DNA from: Gammaproteobacteria bacterium
GTDB lineage: Bacteria > Pseudomonadota > Gammaproteobacteria > Xanthomonadales > SZUA-36
DNA: 64,000 nt
Reading direction: 5' to 3'
NCBI GenBank assembly: GCA_021772915.1
Contig: JAJFLB010000045.1
Span: forward strand, 62,001-126,000
Positions within the stretch are counted from its first letter, which is position 1; the number at the start of each line of letters is the position of its first letter. The notes beneath the pieces are model-generated. The model was not told the origin of the DNA and searched no databases. It saw nothing but the letters and a program-made list of their open reading frames with translations. The position numbers and the translations under genes were made by a program. Below, piece after piece: positions 10,447-20,252 of this stretch.

Positions 10447-11949
10447 TCAAGATTCCTGGTTTTCTTCTTCAAACCATGGTGCGCGTGCCGCCATAATCAA
10501 TGCAGCCGCGTCTTCTTCCGCCATGTCATCTACTTCCAGCAATTCATCCACCGAAAGCTCTGCCAGATCTTCCTGTGTGCGGGCACCATTTTCCGCCAGG
10601 CGGAAGGCCAGGCGTTCAGTCATGCCATCAAGACTGAGAAGGTCTTCAGCCGGACTGTTGTCGTCAAGAGCTTCCTCTTTGGCAATCAGTTGCGTCAACA
10701 GAGCATCACGTGCCCGACGCCGTAATTCGGTGACCATTTCTTCGTCAAATTCTTCGATTTCAAGCAACTCTGAGTCCGGCACGTAGGCCACCTCTTCAAT
10801 ATTGCTGAAACCCTCATGTACAAGGATATTGGCGACGCTTTCGTCAACGTCCAAACGCTCCATGAAGACCGATAGCACCTTGCCGGCCTCTTCCTCTCCT
10901 TTTTTGTCTGCATCCTCGACAGTCAGTACGTTAAGTTCCCAACCGCCGAGGTCACTGGCAAGCCTGACGTTTTGACCCCCTCGACCAATGGCCTGTGAAA
11001 GGTTGGATTCTTCCACTGCAATATCCATCATGCGATGTTCCTCATCGACAACAATGGATGCAACCTCGGCCGGCGCCATGGCATTGATAACAAATTGGGC
11101 CGGATTATCGTCCCACAGGATAATGTCAATTCGCTCACCGGCCAGTTCGTTCGAGACGGCCTGAACACGGGAGCCACGCATCCCCACACAGGCCCCGATG
11201 GGGTCGGTACGCGGATCGTTGGATCTGACTGCGACCTTGGCTCTGCGACCAGCATCACGGGCACCGCCCATGATGGTGATCAACTCCTGACCTATCTCCG
11301 GAACCTCCAGCTCAAACAGCGCAATCAGGAATTCCTTGATGGTTCGACTGGCAAATAACTGTGGCCCACGTAACTCCGCTTTGACTTCGTACAAGAATGC
11401 ACGTAAACGGTCTCCTGGACGCACGGTCTCGCCCTGAATCATGTGACGCTGGGCGATGAATGCCTCTGCATTGCCGCCAAGGTCCAGATAGACGTTACCC
11501 CGTTCTATACGTTTGACAATACCGTTGATTAACTCCCCTTCCCGGTGCTGATAGGCCTCGACGACCTGCTCTCTCTCGGCTTCCCGTACCCGCTGCACGA
11601 TAACTTGCTTGGCTGTCTGGGCAGCTATTCGTCCAAACTCAACGTTCTCCATAGGCTCTTCTATGAAGGCACCCACTTCGATGTCCGGGTTATGGGCAAG
11701 CGCAGCTTTGTGCAGAATCTGGAAATCTTCAGATTCCAGTTCTGCTTCATCATCGAGTACTTCCCAGCAACGAAATGTTTCGTACTCGCCGCTTTCCCGA
11801 TCAATGCTCACGCGCGCGCTAATCTCGTCGTTGTGACGTTTGGCGGTTGCCGATGCGAGAGCTGCCTCCAGGGCTTCAAATATGATGCTCTTACTAACGC
11901 CTTTTTCATTGGAAACTGCATCCACAACCAGAAGAATTTCTTTACTCAT
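10447..11949 (-). CDS. nusA: Transcription termination/antitermination factor NusA
   Basis: RNA polymerase-associated pausing, termination and antitermination factor, 500 aa (E. coli 495). It has an N-terminal polymerase-binding domain, an S1 domain ([27 protein letters not shown]), KH domains ([29 protein letters not shown] and [24 protein letters not shown]), and two acidic C-terminal repeats that interact with the alpha subunit. The Fe-independent, soluble architecture matches gammaproteobacterial NusA. It lies directly after rimP. Confidence 0.98.
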   Translation of the reverse strand: MSKEILLVVDAVSNEKGVSKSIIFEALEAALASATAKRHNDEISARVSIDRESGEYETFRCWEVLDDEAELESEDFQILHKAALAHNPDIEVGAFIEEPMENVEFGRIAAQTAKQVIVQRVREAEREQVVEAYQHREGELINGIVKRIERGNVYLDLGGNAEAFIAQRHMIQGETVRPGDRLRAFLYEVKAELRGPQLFASRTIKEFLIALFELEVPEIGQELITIMGGARDAGRRAKVAVRSNDPRTDPIGACVGMRGSRVQAVSNELAGERIDIILWDDNPAQFVINAMAPAEVASIVVDEEHRMMDIAVEESNLSQAIGRGGQNVRLASDLGGWELNVLTVEDADKKGEEEAGKVLSVFMERLDVDESVANILVHEGFSNIEEVAYVPDSELLEIEEFDEEMVTELRRRARDALLTQLIAKEEALDDNSPAEDLLSLDGMTERLAFRLAENGARTQEDLAELSVDELLEVDDMAEEDAAALIMAARAPWFEEENQES

Positions 11950-11987
11950 CTGCTTTTAGCTCCGTGAGGGGTCCTACCCCTGTTCCG

Positions 11988-12470
11988 TCATTGTTCCGCT
12001 TTGCGGCCCGCCAGAATATTTTTATAATCCGGCACCAATTTAGCCTTCGCGATATTGTCAAACACCAGGGCAACTTCTGAACCGTCTTGCTCAAACCTTA
12101 CACTTTCATCATTTGCACCCAGGATTTTGCCCGAAAACTTCCGCCTTCCGTCGAGTGGTGCAAACAGGCTGACCTGTGCCTCACGGCCTGCAAACTCCCT
12201 GAAATGCGCGAGCGTAAACAAAGGTCTGTCCAGGCCCGGCGATGATACCTCCAGGTTATACTGACTCTTGATTGGATCTTTCACATCCAGCAAAGCTGCA
12301 GTCTCCCGGCTAACGCGTTCACAGTCCTCGATCCCGACGCCATTTTCCTGGTCAATGTATATCCGCAACAGTGCATGCTTAGGATCACTGCTATAAACCA
12401 AACCCACAAATTCATAGCCCAGATCTTCCACCAACGGCTGCAAAATTTCATTCAGCTTTTGTACGCTCAA
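11988..12470 (-). CDS. rimP: Ribosome maturation factor RimP
   Basis: 30S maturation protein of 160 aa. VEDLGYEFVGLVYSSDPKHALLRIYIDQENGVGIEDCERVSRETAALLDVKDPI and LEVSSPGLDRPLF are diagnostic. I chose a TTG start at 12470 because GGAG lies 8 nt upstream and the protein then opens MSVQKLNEILQPLVEDLGYE, like other RimPs; the frame can also begin at a TTG at 12491, which lacks such a site. A rare start codon may keep expression low relative to nusA and infB. It is the first protein gene of the operon. Confidence 0.95.
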   Translation of the reverse strand: MSVQKLNEILQPLVEDLGYEFVGLVYSSDPKHALLRIYIDQENGVGIEDCERVSRETAALLDVKDPIKSQYNLEVSSPGLDRPLFTLAHFREFAGREAQVSLFAPLDGRRKFSGKILGANDESVRFEQDGSEVALVFDNIAKAKLVPDYKNILAGRKAEQ

Positions 12471-12696
12471 ACCGATCTCTCCGATAAGCAACTACAATCT
12501 TCGGGCACAAAAAAAGGGCAAACACGCCCCGACGATCGGTTCCGAAATACCAGAACCTGAACAACCACGCCCACCCGGGCGGATGCGACAGCTTTATTTC
12601 ATTACACCATCCAATCGTCGCGAGTCACCGCCGGCCAGAACAACATCCTTTGCCGGCGAAACAAAAAAAGGGCCCTGCTGGACCCTAAATATACAG
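12471..12696 (-). promoter_or_regulatory. Structured leader between tRNA-fMet and rimP
   Basis: No gene is seen here. Besides the terminator at 12663-12687, the minus strand has a GC hairpin near 12569-12582 (CGCCC / GGGCG). It also has a short GGGC/GCCC hairpin followed by seven T residues at 12509-12530, just before the rimP ribosome binding site. Such terminator-like stems in the rimP-nusA leader fit transcription attenuation, possibly by NusA itself, but the last stem has only 4 bp. Confidence 0.35.
12663..12687 (-). terminator. Terminator after tRNA-fMet
   Basis: On the minus strand AGGGTCC-AGCA-GGGCCCT (7 bp with one G-T pair) is followed by TTTTTTT, 10 nt after the CCA end of the tRNA. 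Leaky reading through it would link the tRNA to rimP-nusA, as in the E. coli metY operon. Confidence 0.8.
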
Positions 12697-12773
12697 TGGT
12701 AGCGGGGGCAGGATTCGAACCTGCGACCTTCGGGTTATGAGCCCGACGAGCTGCCAGACTGCTCCACCCCGCA
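12697..12773 (-). tRNA. tRNA-fMet (CAT), initiator
   Basis: A 77-nt tRNA with encoded CCA and anticodon CAT in the loop CTCATAA. Initiator hallmarks are three consecutive G-C pairs in the anticodon stem (GGG/CCC) and no Watson-Crick pair at 1:72 (T opposite T here). It lies upstream of rimP, matching metY in E. coli. Confidence 0.97.
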
Positions 12774-12854
12774 ACAGCAAGGTGGGCATGATAATGATTC
12801 GATGCGCCAATTACAAGAGGTGCTTGTGTTTGCTCAGGGGTTTTGCGTCACGGC

Positions 12855-14294
12855 CTAGAAACTGGTCATGCACAGGGCAATCAGTGAACTCGAGAAAATA
12901 CCCAGTCCGATGATCATCATCCCGTTCACCGTCAGTGCCGCATTGAAGTCGACCGGGGCCGTGACGATGGCTTCGTTTTCAGGTTCTTCAAAGTACATGT
13001 ACCAGATTACCCGTAAGTAATAAAAAGCACCGACTACCGCGAAAATGACCGCAATAATTGCCAACCACATCATATCTGCGTCCATGACGGCCTTGATAAC
13101 CATCAATTTGGCCCAAAAACCCACCATCGGTGGTGCACCCGCCATTGAAAACATGACCAGAACCATGATCACTGCATAAAACGGATTACGTTGATTCAAG
13201 CCCTTGAAGTCTTCCAGGCGCTCTGCCTCAACACCCCGGGAACTCAGTAAAATAATCATACCGAACGAGGCGACTGACATCACGGCGTAGACAATGACGT
13301 AATACATCGACGCGCCAAAGCCGTACGCAGTGCCTGGCAACAACCCCAGCAAGACAAATCCCATGTGCGAAATCGTTGAGTACGCCAACATACGCTTGAT
13401 GTTGGTTTGCATGATGGCAGCCAGGTTACCCAACACGATTGAAAATAAGGCCAGGAAACTGAGCATGCCTTGCCAATGAATGTGCAAATCACCCAGACCG
13501 CTACTCAAAAAACGGTAGGCCATTGCAAACGCGGCCAGTTTGGGTACCGACGATATGAACAATGTAACCGCTGCCGGAGCACCCTCATAAACGTCTGGGA
13601 TCCACATATGAAACGGCACCACGCCAAACTTGAATGCGATTCCAACTACCACAAAGACCAGCCCGAAGATCAACAGAATATCACCGGAACCCTGGGTACG
13701 TATGGCCTCGGCGATATCCGTCAGTACGAGACTGCCGGTTGCACCATAGATCATGGACATACCGTAAAGCAACATGCCCGAAGCCATGGAGCCCAGCACA
13801 AAATACTTCATGGCTGATTCGGAACCCCGACCGGAATTTCGGTCAAAAGCAACCAGTGCGTAGACTGAAAGTGATATTAATTCCAGGCCCAGGTAAATCA
13901 TCAACAAACTGTTGGCCGATATCAGGAGCATGACACCTAGCAAGGCAAACAGGCTGAGGGTATAAAAATCCGCCCTGAACATCTTGAAATTGCGTAAATA
14001 CAATTTTGAATAGGTAAAAACCAGACCAAGTATGACAAAACTGGTGACCTTCAACACATCACCCAGCCGGTCCCTGATGAAACTGTCATTGAACGCGGTC
14101 ACAGATTGCACGCCGTCGGCCAGATAATCCCCCCGCAAGGTAATCATGCCGGCAAAAATGAGAGTCAGCATGGCCAGCATGTGAATGATTCCGCGACGTT
14201 GCTCACCCAGGAACAGATCCACGACCATGACGACACAGGCCATCACCAGTAGCCAGAATTCAGGGGCAGCCAATAACATTTGCGCACTGTTCAT
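12855..14294 (-). CDS. nuoN: NADH-quinone oxidoreductase subunit N
   Basis: Antiporter-like membrane subunit of complex I, 479 aa and about 14 transmembrane helices. ISLSVYALVAFDRNSGRGSESAMKYFVLGSMASGMLLYGMSMIYG and GVVPFHMWIPDVYEGAP are conserved, including the Lys and Glu residues of the proton channel. I chose the ATG at 14294, one base after the nuoM stop; the longer frame to 14384 overlaps nuoM and is not hydrophobic in the right way. It is the last gene of the 14-gene operon. Confidence 0.97.
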   Translation of the reverse strand: MNSAQMLLAAPEFWLLVMACVVMVVDLFLGEQRRGIIHMLAMLTLIFAGMITLRGDYLADGVQSVTAFNDSFIRDRLGDVLKVTSFVILGLVFTYSKLYLRNFKMFRADFYTLSLFALLGVMLLISANSLLMIYLGLELISLSVYALVAFDRNSGRGSESAMKYFVLGSMASGMLLYGMSMIYGATGSLVLTDIAEAIRTQGSGDILLIFGLVFVVVGIAFKFGVVPFHMWIPDVYEGAPAAVTLFISSVPKLAAFAMAYRFLSSGLGDLHIHWQGMLSFLALFSIVLGNLAAIMQTNIKRMLAYSTISHMGFVLLGLLPGTAYGFGASMYYVIVYAVMSVASFGMIILLSSRGVEAERLEDFKGLNQRNPFYAVIMVLVMFSMAGAPPMVGFWAKLMVIKAVMDADMMWLAIIAVIFAVVGAFYYLRVIWYMYFEEPENEAIVTAPVDFNAALTVNGMMIIGLGIFSSSLIALCMTSF

Positions 14295-14295
14295 G

Positions 14296-15807
14296 TCACA
14301 TGACCTTTGATTGAACAATATGTTGTAACAGGTGATCGACAGATACCTGCAGCATCTCCACCAAAGGCTGTGGCCACAAACCAAAAAACAGTATGGCTAC
14401 GGCCAATATGCCCAGGACCAGCGCCTCACGGCTATTGATGTCCTGCAGGTTTTCGACCTGACGGTTGGCCACGGCACCGAAAATGACACGTTTGGCCAAC
14501 CACAGGCTGTAAGCGGCGCCCAGGATCAGGGTCAAGGCCGCCAGGAATGCAAACCAGAAATTGGCCTGGAAAGATGACAGGATGACCATGAACTCACCCA
14601 CAAAACCACTGGTTCCTGGTAAGCCGGAATTTGCCATCAGGAAAAATACCGCAAACAGTGCAAACCAGGGCATCGTATTGGCAACACCACCATAGTCCTT
14701 GATCATGCGACTGTGCACACGGTCGTACAAAACTCCCACGGTCAGGAACAGGGCTCCCGAGATAAAGCCATGCGATATCATCTGCACCATCGCACCTTCC
14801 ACACCAAGCGCAGCGCCTGCCACGCCACCGGTATTGCGATAAATCGAAAAGGCAACAAACAGGCCCAGGGTGACGAAACCCATGTGTGAAATGGATGAAT
14901 AAGCGATCAGTTTCTTCATGTCCTGCTGAGCCAGGGCGACAAAACCGATATAAACAACGGCGATCAATGACAAAGCGATCACCAGCCAGTCCAGCACTGC
15001 TGATGCGTCAGGTGTTATCGGCAGACTGAACCGGATAAAACCATAACCGCCGATCTTCAACATGATGGCCGCCAGAATCACCGAACCACCAGTGGGTGCT
15101 TCCACATGCGCGTCAGGCAGCCAGGTGTGTACCGGGAACATCGGAATTTTGACGGAAAATGCGGCCAGAAACCCCAGGAATAGCCACTTTTGAGCCACCA
15201 GACTCAGTGGCATCGTATGCCAGTCGAGGATATTCCAGCTACCGGACTGTATGTACAGATAAATCAGCCCGATGAGCATGAACACGGAACCCAGGAAGGT
15301 ATACAAAAAGAATTTCAGGGTTGCATAGACCCGTCGCGGCCCGCCCCAGATACCGATCACAAGGAACATGGGTATCAACATGGCCTCAAAGAATATATAA
15401 AACAGCAAGCCATCAAGTGTTGAAAACACACCGATCATCAAGCCTTCCATGACCAAAAATGCAGCCATGTACTGGTTGACGTTTTTTGTGATCGAGCGCC
15501 AGCCGGCAATGACAACCAGGGGGCCAAAAAACGAGGTCAGCAATATCAACGGTGCCGAGAACCCATCAACTCCCAGGTAATAACGAATGTTGAAGGTTTC
15601 TACCCACGGTCGCGACTCCACAAACTGCATGACGGCCGTTGTGGTGTCAAAGGAAAAGAACAGTGGCAAACTCCACAAAAAAGTTACCATTGTTACCAGC
15701 AAGGCCACCCCACGGGCCATGGCCGGACGATGGCCACCAACAAGCATGACGGCAATCCCGCCAACGATTGGCAACCATATCAACGTGCTGAGAAGAAATC
15801 CGTTCAT
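14296..15807 (-). CDS. nuoM: NADH-quinone oxidoreductase subunit M
   Basis: Second antiporter-like proton-pumping subunit of complex I, 503 aa. LLFYIFFEAMLIPMFLVIGIWGG carries the conserved channel Glu, and KIPMFPVHTWLPDAHVEAPTGGSVILA and SSISHMGFVTLGLF are classic NuoM motifs. The start at 15807 overlaps the nuoL stop (ATGA), so translation is probably coupled; upstream codons to 15831 belong to the nuoL end. Confidence 0.98.
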   Translation of the reverse strand: MNGFLLSTLIWLPIVGGIAVMLVGGHRPAMARGVALLVTMVTFLWSLPLFFSFDTTTAVMQFVESRPWVETFNIRYYLGVDGFSAPLILLTSFFGPLVVIAGWRSITKNVNQYMAAFLVMEGLMIGVFSTLDGLLFYIFFEAMLIPMFLVIGIWGGPRRVYATLKFFLYTFLGSVFMLIGLIYLYIQSGSWNILDWHTMPLSLVAQKWLFLGFLAAFSVKIPMFPVHTWLPDAHVEAPTGGSVILAAIMLKIGGYGFIRFSLPITPDASAVLDWLVIALSLIAVVYIGFVALAQQDMKKLIAYSSISHMGFVTLGLFVAFSIYRNTGGVAGAALGVEGAMVQMISHGFISGALFLTVGVLYDRVHSRMIKDYGGVANTMPWFALFAVFFLMANSGLPGTSGFVGEFMVILSSFQANFWFAFLAALTLILGAAYSLWLAKRVIFGAVANRQVENLQDINSREALVLGILAVAILFFGLWPQPLVEMLQVSVDHLLQHIVQSKVM

Positions 15808-17807
15808 AAGCCAGGAACCATTGCTACCCACACGGCCAAAATGCCAATGAGACCGATAATCATGGCAAACGCATAGTCATACAAAAATCCGGTCTGCCAG
15901 CGACGCACAAGTGCGGCCAGCCATTTGGTCAGGCGGGCCGCCCCGTTAACAATACCGTCATCAATAAAACCCGCATCCGCCCGATGCCATAAGCTTCGGC
16001 CCAACCTGACACCGCCACGTGCGAATACTTTCAGGTAGAGCTCATCAAAATAGTACTTGTGATCCAGCAAACGGTACAAAAATGGCAAACGGCGGGCTAT
16101 AGCATCAGCGACCGACGGCCGGATCAGGTAGATCAATGTTGCAGCAATCAAACCAGTAATCATCAACCAGAAAGGTAGTGTATAAATTGCGTGCTGGGCC
16201 ATTGCCGTTGCCCCGTGGAAATGCTCACCCAATTCAGCAAGAACATTGTTTTTCTCAAGCACGACGATGGAATCGTTCAGCCAGCCACCAAACAACACTG
16301 GCTCAATGGTCAACCAGCCGATAAAGACCGAAGGAATGGCCAGCAGGACCAGAGGAACGGTGACCACCAGTGGTGATTCCTCGGGGTCGTGTGCCAGCTG
16401 CCCGGGAGGCGGATGCTCACCACAGTCTTTATCAACGGTAAATTTCTCCGGACCATGGAAGGTCAGGTACAATAATCTGAAGCTGTATATTGCCGTGATT
16501 AAAACGCCGATGACAACCGCAAAGTAGGCAAAACCACTGCCCCAGCGGTGAGATGCACCCACCGCCTCGATGATTGCATCCTTGGAGTAAAACCCGGCGA
16601 AAAACGGAAACCCAACCAGGGCCAGCGTGCCCACCCATGCGGTGATCCACGTCACGGGCATGTATTTTCTAAGCCCACCCATGTAGCGCATGTCCTGCTG
16701 GTGGTGCAAAGCGATAATGACCGAACCTGCGCCCAGGAACAGCAGTGCTTTGAAGAACGCGTGCGTCATGAGGTGGAAAATAGCTGCTGAGTACGCCGAA
16801 ACACCCAGGGCAACCGTCATGTAACCAAGTTGTGACAAGGTTGAGTAGGCAATCACACGCTTCACATCATTCTGCACAATACCGATAAGCCCCATGGACA
16901 AGGCAGTAACGGCACCTATCAGCATCACGAAACTCAATGCCACGTCACTCATTTCAAACAGGGGCGACATCCTGGCCACCATAAAAATACCGGCGGTTAC
17001 CATGGTTGCAGCATGGATCAGGGCTGAAATCGGTGTCGGACCCTCCATGGAGTCCGGCAGCCAAACGTGTAACGGTGCCTGGGCCGATTTGCCCATTGCA
17101 CCGATGAACAGGCACACGCAGATAAAGGTCAGCATGTCCCATTCCATGCCACCAGGAACTGAAAGTGTTTGCCCGACTACCTCGTTCGCACGGCCGAACA
17201 CCTCTGCATAGTCCAATGTGCCGAAGGTGAGCAACACTGCCGCGATACCCAACAGGAAGCCAAAATCACCCACACGGTTGACCAGAAATGCCTTGAGGTT
17301 GGCCGCAATTGCAGTTTCCTTGTTGAACCAGAATCCAATCAGCAGGTATGAAACCAGGCCGACGGCTTCCCAACCAAAGAACAATTGCAGGAAGTTATTC
17401 GACATGACCAGCATCAGCATGGAGAAGGTGAATAGGGCAATGTAGCTGAAAAAACGCTGGTAACCAGGATCTTCACGCATATAACCAATGGTATAAATGT
17501 GGACCATCAGCGACACAAAGGTCACTACACACATCATCAAGGTAGTCAGATGATCCACCAGGAAACCGACCTGGAAACGAATGCCATCGGCAACCATCCA
17601 TGTATAAACACTGATATTTACACTGTCCAGCGTGCCGGATACCTGTTGATACAACACCCAGGCCGACAAACCGAATGAAATCGCCACGCCCAGTATGGTT
17701 ACCACATGTGAACCTGCGCGTCCGACCTGGTTGCGGAATATCCCGGCCACAATCGCACCTGCCAGCGGCAACAACGGTATCAGCAAAAGGGTGGTTTGCA
17801 GTGACAT
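15804..17807 (-). CDS. nuoL: NADH-quinone oxidoreductase subunit L
   Basis: Largest antiporter-like subunit of complex I, 667 aa, with about 16 membrane helices and the long lateral helix expected in the last 100 residues. Typical segments are FFGWEAVGLVSYLLIGFWF (channel Glu), GAMGKSAQAPLHVWLPDSMEGPTPISALIHAATMVTAG and YSTLSQLGYM. It starts 2 bp after nuoK ends. Confidence 0.98.
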   Translation of the reverse strand: MSLQTTLLLIPLLPLAGAIVAGIFRNQVGRAGSHVVTILGVAISFGLSAWVLYQQVSGTLDSVNISVYTWMVADGIRFQVGFLVDHLTTLMMCVVTFVSLMVHIYTIGYMREDPGYQRFFSYIALFTFSMLMLVMSNNFLQLFFGWEAVGLVSYLLIGFWFNKETAIAANLKAFLVNRVGDFGFLLGIAAVLLTFGTLDYAEVFGRANEVVGQTLSVPGGMEWDMLTFICVCLFIGAMGKSAQAPLHVWLPDSMEGPTPISALIHAATMVTAGIFMVARMSPLFEMSDVALSFVMLIGAVTALSMGLIGIVQNDVKRVIAYSTLSQLGYMTVALGVSAYSAAIFHLMTHAFFKALLFLGAGSVIIALHHQQDMRYMGGLRKYMPVTWITAWVGTLALVGFPFFAGFYSKDAIIEAVGASHRWGSGFAYFAVVIGVLITAIYSFRLLYLTFHGPEKFTVDKDCGEHPPPGQLAHDPEESPLVVTVPLVLLAIPSVFIGWLTIEPVLFGGWLNDSIVVLEKNNVLAELGEHFHGATAMAQHAIYTLPFWLMITGLIAATLIYLIRPSVADAIARRLPFLYRLLDHKYYFDELYLKVFARGGVRLGRSLWHRADAGFIDDGIVNGAARLTKWLAALVRRWQTGFLYDYAFAMIIGLIGILAVWVAMVPGL

Positions 17808-17809
17808 GC

Positions 17810-18115
17810 TTATCCCTTCAATTTATCCAGTTCGGCGACATTGATGGTCTTGCGGTTACGGAATACAACCACCAGTATGGCAAGGCCAATGGCCGCCTCT
17901 GCTGCTGCCACCGTGAGTATGAAAAACACGAAAATCTGTCCGTCCAGGTTGCCAAGGAAGCGTGAAAACGCGACGAAGTTCATATTGACCCCAAGCAACA
18001 TCAGCTCAATGCACATCAGCAGGACAATGATGTTTTTGCGGTTTATGAATATCCCGGCAACACTGAGACTAAACAGTATTGCACCTAAAGTCAGAAAATG
18101 TGCCAGTGTCAGCAT
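17810..18115 (-). CDS. nuoK: NADH-quinone oxidoreductase subunit K
   Basis: Small three-helix membrane subunit of complex I, 101 aa. [38 protein letters not shown] contains the conserved Glu of helix 2 (in CIELML), and [18 protein letters not shown] carries the second conserved Glu; both lie on the proton path. It sits between nuoJ and nuoL. Confidence 0.98.
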   Translation of the reverse strand: MLTLAHFLTLGAILFSLSVAGIFINRKNIIVLLMCIELMLLGVNMNFVAFSRFLGNLDGQIFVFFILTVAAAEAAIGLAILVVVFRNRKTINVAELDKLKG

Positions 18116-18124
18116 AAGGGTTCC

Positions 18125-18739
18125 TCAAACTCCAGGCGGCTTTTCGGGTTTCATTTTCACCAGCCGGACACTGTCTTCACTGCGTGTCCTGACCTGCTGG
18201 CCCGGGTCCTGTATCTTGATTCCTGTGCGCTTGCGCAAGGTCAATGCGATAGCGGCAATGATGGCCACCAGCAACACGACACCGGCAACCTCAAACGGCA
18301 ACAGGTAATTGCTGTACAGGAGCTCTCCAAGTGCCCGGGTATTGCTATGACCCACCGGATTAGGCGCCGGTAGCGGGAACATATCGGTGCCGAAACGGCC
18401 CTTGCTCCACAACACCATCAGTAGCTCGACTGCCATGGCAATCGCCACCAGGATAGCTACCGGCAGATAGCGGATAAAACCTTCTTTTAGCGGTACCAGG
18501 TTAATATCCAGCATCATGACCACGAACAAAAACAACACCATGACCGCGCCGACGTACACGACAACCAGAACGATCGCCAGGAATTCAGCTTCAAGCAACA
18601 TCCAGATGGCGGCGGCACTGAAGAAAGTCAGCACTAAAAAGAGCACCGCGTAAACGGGATTACGAACGGTGATAACCATGGAAGCTGCCAGCACCAGAAC
18701 CACCGCATAGGCATAAAAAATCAGTTCCTGGACAATCAT
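18125..18739 (-). CDS. nuoJ: NADH-quinone oxidoreductase subunit J
   Basis: Five-helix membrane subunit of complex I, 204 aa. [53 protein letters not shown] is the conserved core with the pi-bulge region that couples quinone chemistry to pumping. The tail after residue 165 is soluble and variable. Its start overlaps the nuoI stop by 4 bp. Confidence 0.97.
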   Translation of the reverse strand: MIVQELIFYAYAVVLVLAASMVITVRNPVYAVLFLVLTFFSAAAIWMLLEAEFLAIVLVVVYVGAVMVLFLFVVMMLDINLVPLKEGFIRYLPVAILVAIAMAVELLMVLWSKGRFGTDMFPLPAPNPVGHSNTRALGELLYSNYLLPFEVAGVVLLVAIIAAIALTLRKRTGIKIQDPGQQVRTRSEDSVRLVKMKPEKPPGV

Positions 18740-19230
18740 CGGTAGGCCGCATCCTTTTTACGATTAGCTGCAATTTCCGACTCAAAGCGGTCACCAATGG
18801 CCAGGAGTTTTTCCTTGGTCATAATGTTTTCGCCACGATTTTCAAAGTGATACTCATGAAAATCAGTTTCAACGATCGAGTCAACCGGACATGATTCCTC
18901 GCAAAAGCCGCAATAAATACATTTGAACAAATCAATGTCATAGCGTGTGGTGCGACGGGTTCCGTCTTCGCGCTCTTCGGACTCAATGGTGATCGCCAGC
19001 GCCGGACAAACGGCTTCACACAATTTACAGGCGATACAACGCTCCTCACCATTGGGGTAACGGCGCAAGGCGTGCAGACCGCGGAAACGGTTGGACTTGG
19101 GTGTTTTCTCCTCCGGGTAATTAATCGTAAAACCCGGACGGAAAAAATAACGCATGGTGACACCCAAGCCTGCCATCAACTCAAGCAACATCAGGCTGCG
19201 GAAGTATTCGATGATTCGCTTCATCATCAA
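18736..19230 (-). CDS. nuoI: NADH-quinone oxidoreductase subunit I
   Basis: Peripheral-arm ferredoxin-like subunit, 164 aa. Two [4Fe-4S] motifs are plain: [16 protein letters not shown] and [16 protein letters not shown], holding clusters N6a and N6b on the path to N2. The N-terminal amphipathic stretch contacts NuoH. Start and stop overlap nuoH and nuoJ by 4 bp each. Confidence 0.98.
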   Translation of the reverse strand: MMMKRIIEYFRSLMLLELMAGLGVTMRYFFRPGFTINYPEEKTPKSNRFRGLHALRRYPNGEERCIACKLCEAVCPALAITIESEEREDGTRRTTRYDIDLFKCIYCGFCEESCPVDSIVETDFHEYHFENRGENIMTKEKLLAIGDRFESEIAANRKKDAAYR

Positions 19231-20252
19231 CTACCCCGGACCACTAATCCAAACACGACCATGATGGCCGCGAGCATCACCCAGACCAGTGTGATCGGGA
19301 TAAGCACTTTCCAACCCAGGCGCATGATCTGGTCATAGCGGTAACGGGGAAACGTCGCCCGATACCAAAGGAACATGAACATGAACACCACCGTTTTTGC
19401 CAGGAACCACAAAATGCTGCCTTCACCCAGCACGGTGTCCCCCAATACCGGTACAGATTCAAACGGTGACAACCAGCCGCCCGCGAACAGGATCGCCGTG
19501 AGGCCGGAAATCAGGATCATGTTGGCATATTCTGCCAGGAAGAAAACGGCAAACGCCGCCCCTGAATACTCCACGTGGAAACCGGCTACGATTTCCGACT
19601 CACCCTCGGCGACATCGAATGGTGCACGGTTGGTTTCTGCCAGCCCCGAGATCATGTAAATGACAAACAGCGGCAGCAATGGCAACCAGAACCAGTCAAA
19701 GATGCCGCCCTGCTGGGCAAGTACGATCTCCCGGAGGTTAAGGGTCCCCCCCATAATCAGTACACCCACCAGCGCAAAACCCATGGATATTTCATACGAG
19801 ACAGTTTGTGCTGCCGACCGCATCGCGCCCAGGAATGCATACTTCGAGTTGGAAGCCCAGCCGGCAATGATCACCCCGTATACACCCAGCGAGGTCAAGG
19901 CCAGTACATAGATCAGACCCGCATCAACATCCGCCAGAACCAGTAAATCACTGAACGGAACCACTGCCCAGGCCGCAAATGCAGGGGCCAGCACAATGAC
20001 CGGTGCCAGCACAAACAGGAATCGATTGGCGTTGGCCGGCAGGATAATTTCTTTCAACAACAGTTTCAGTACATCCGCAAACGGCTGTAGCAAACCCAAT
20101 GGCCCAACCCGACTCGGTCCGACCCGGATTTGCATGGAACCGATCACTTTTCGTTCAAAATAGGTGTAAAAAGCCACCGCAATGATCAATGGAACGACAA
20201 TCATCATGATCTTGATGACCGTCCATAATAGGTAAAGTAGGGTATCCAGCAT
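19227..20252 (-). CDS. nuoH: NADH-quinone oxidoreductase subunit H
   Basis: Membrane subunit that forms much of the quinone chamber, 341 aa with eight or nine helices. [38 protein letters not shown] and [41 protein letters not shown] are diagnostic and carry the acidic residues of the E-channel. It overlaps nuoG by one base. Confidence 0.98.
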   Translation of the reverse strand: MLDTLLYLLWTVIKIMMIVVPLIIAVAFYTYFERKVIGSMQIRVGPSRVGPLGLLQPFADVLKLLLKEIILPANANRFLFVLAPVIVLAPAFAAWAVVPFSDLLVLADVDAGLIYVLALTSLGVYGVIIAGWASNSKYAFLGAMRSAAQTVSYEISMGFALVGVLIMGGTLNLREIVLAQQGGIFDWFWLPLLPLFVIYMISGLAETNRAPFDVAEGESEIVAGFHVEYSGAAFAVFFLAEYANMILISGLTAILFAGGWLSPFESVPVLGDTVLGEGSILWFLAKTVVFMFMFLWYRATFPRYRYDQIMRLGWKVLIPITLVWVMLAAIMVVFGLVVRGS

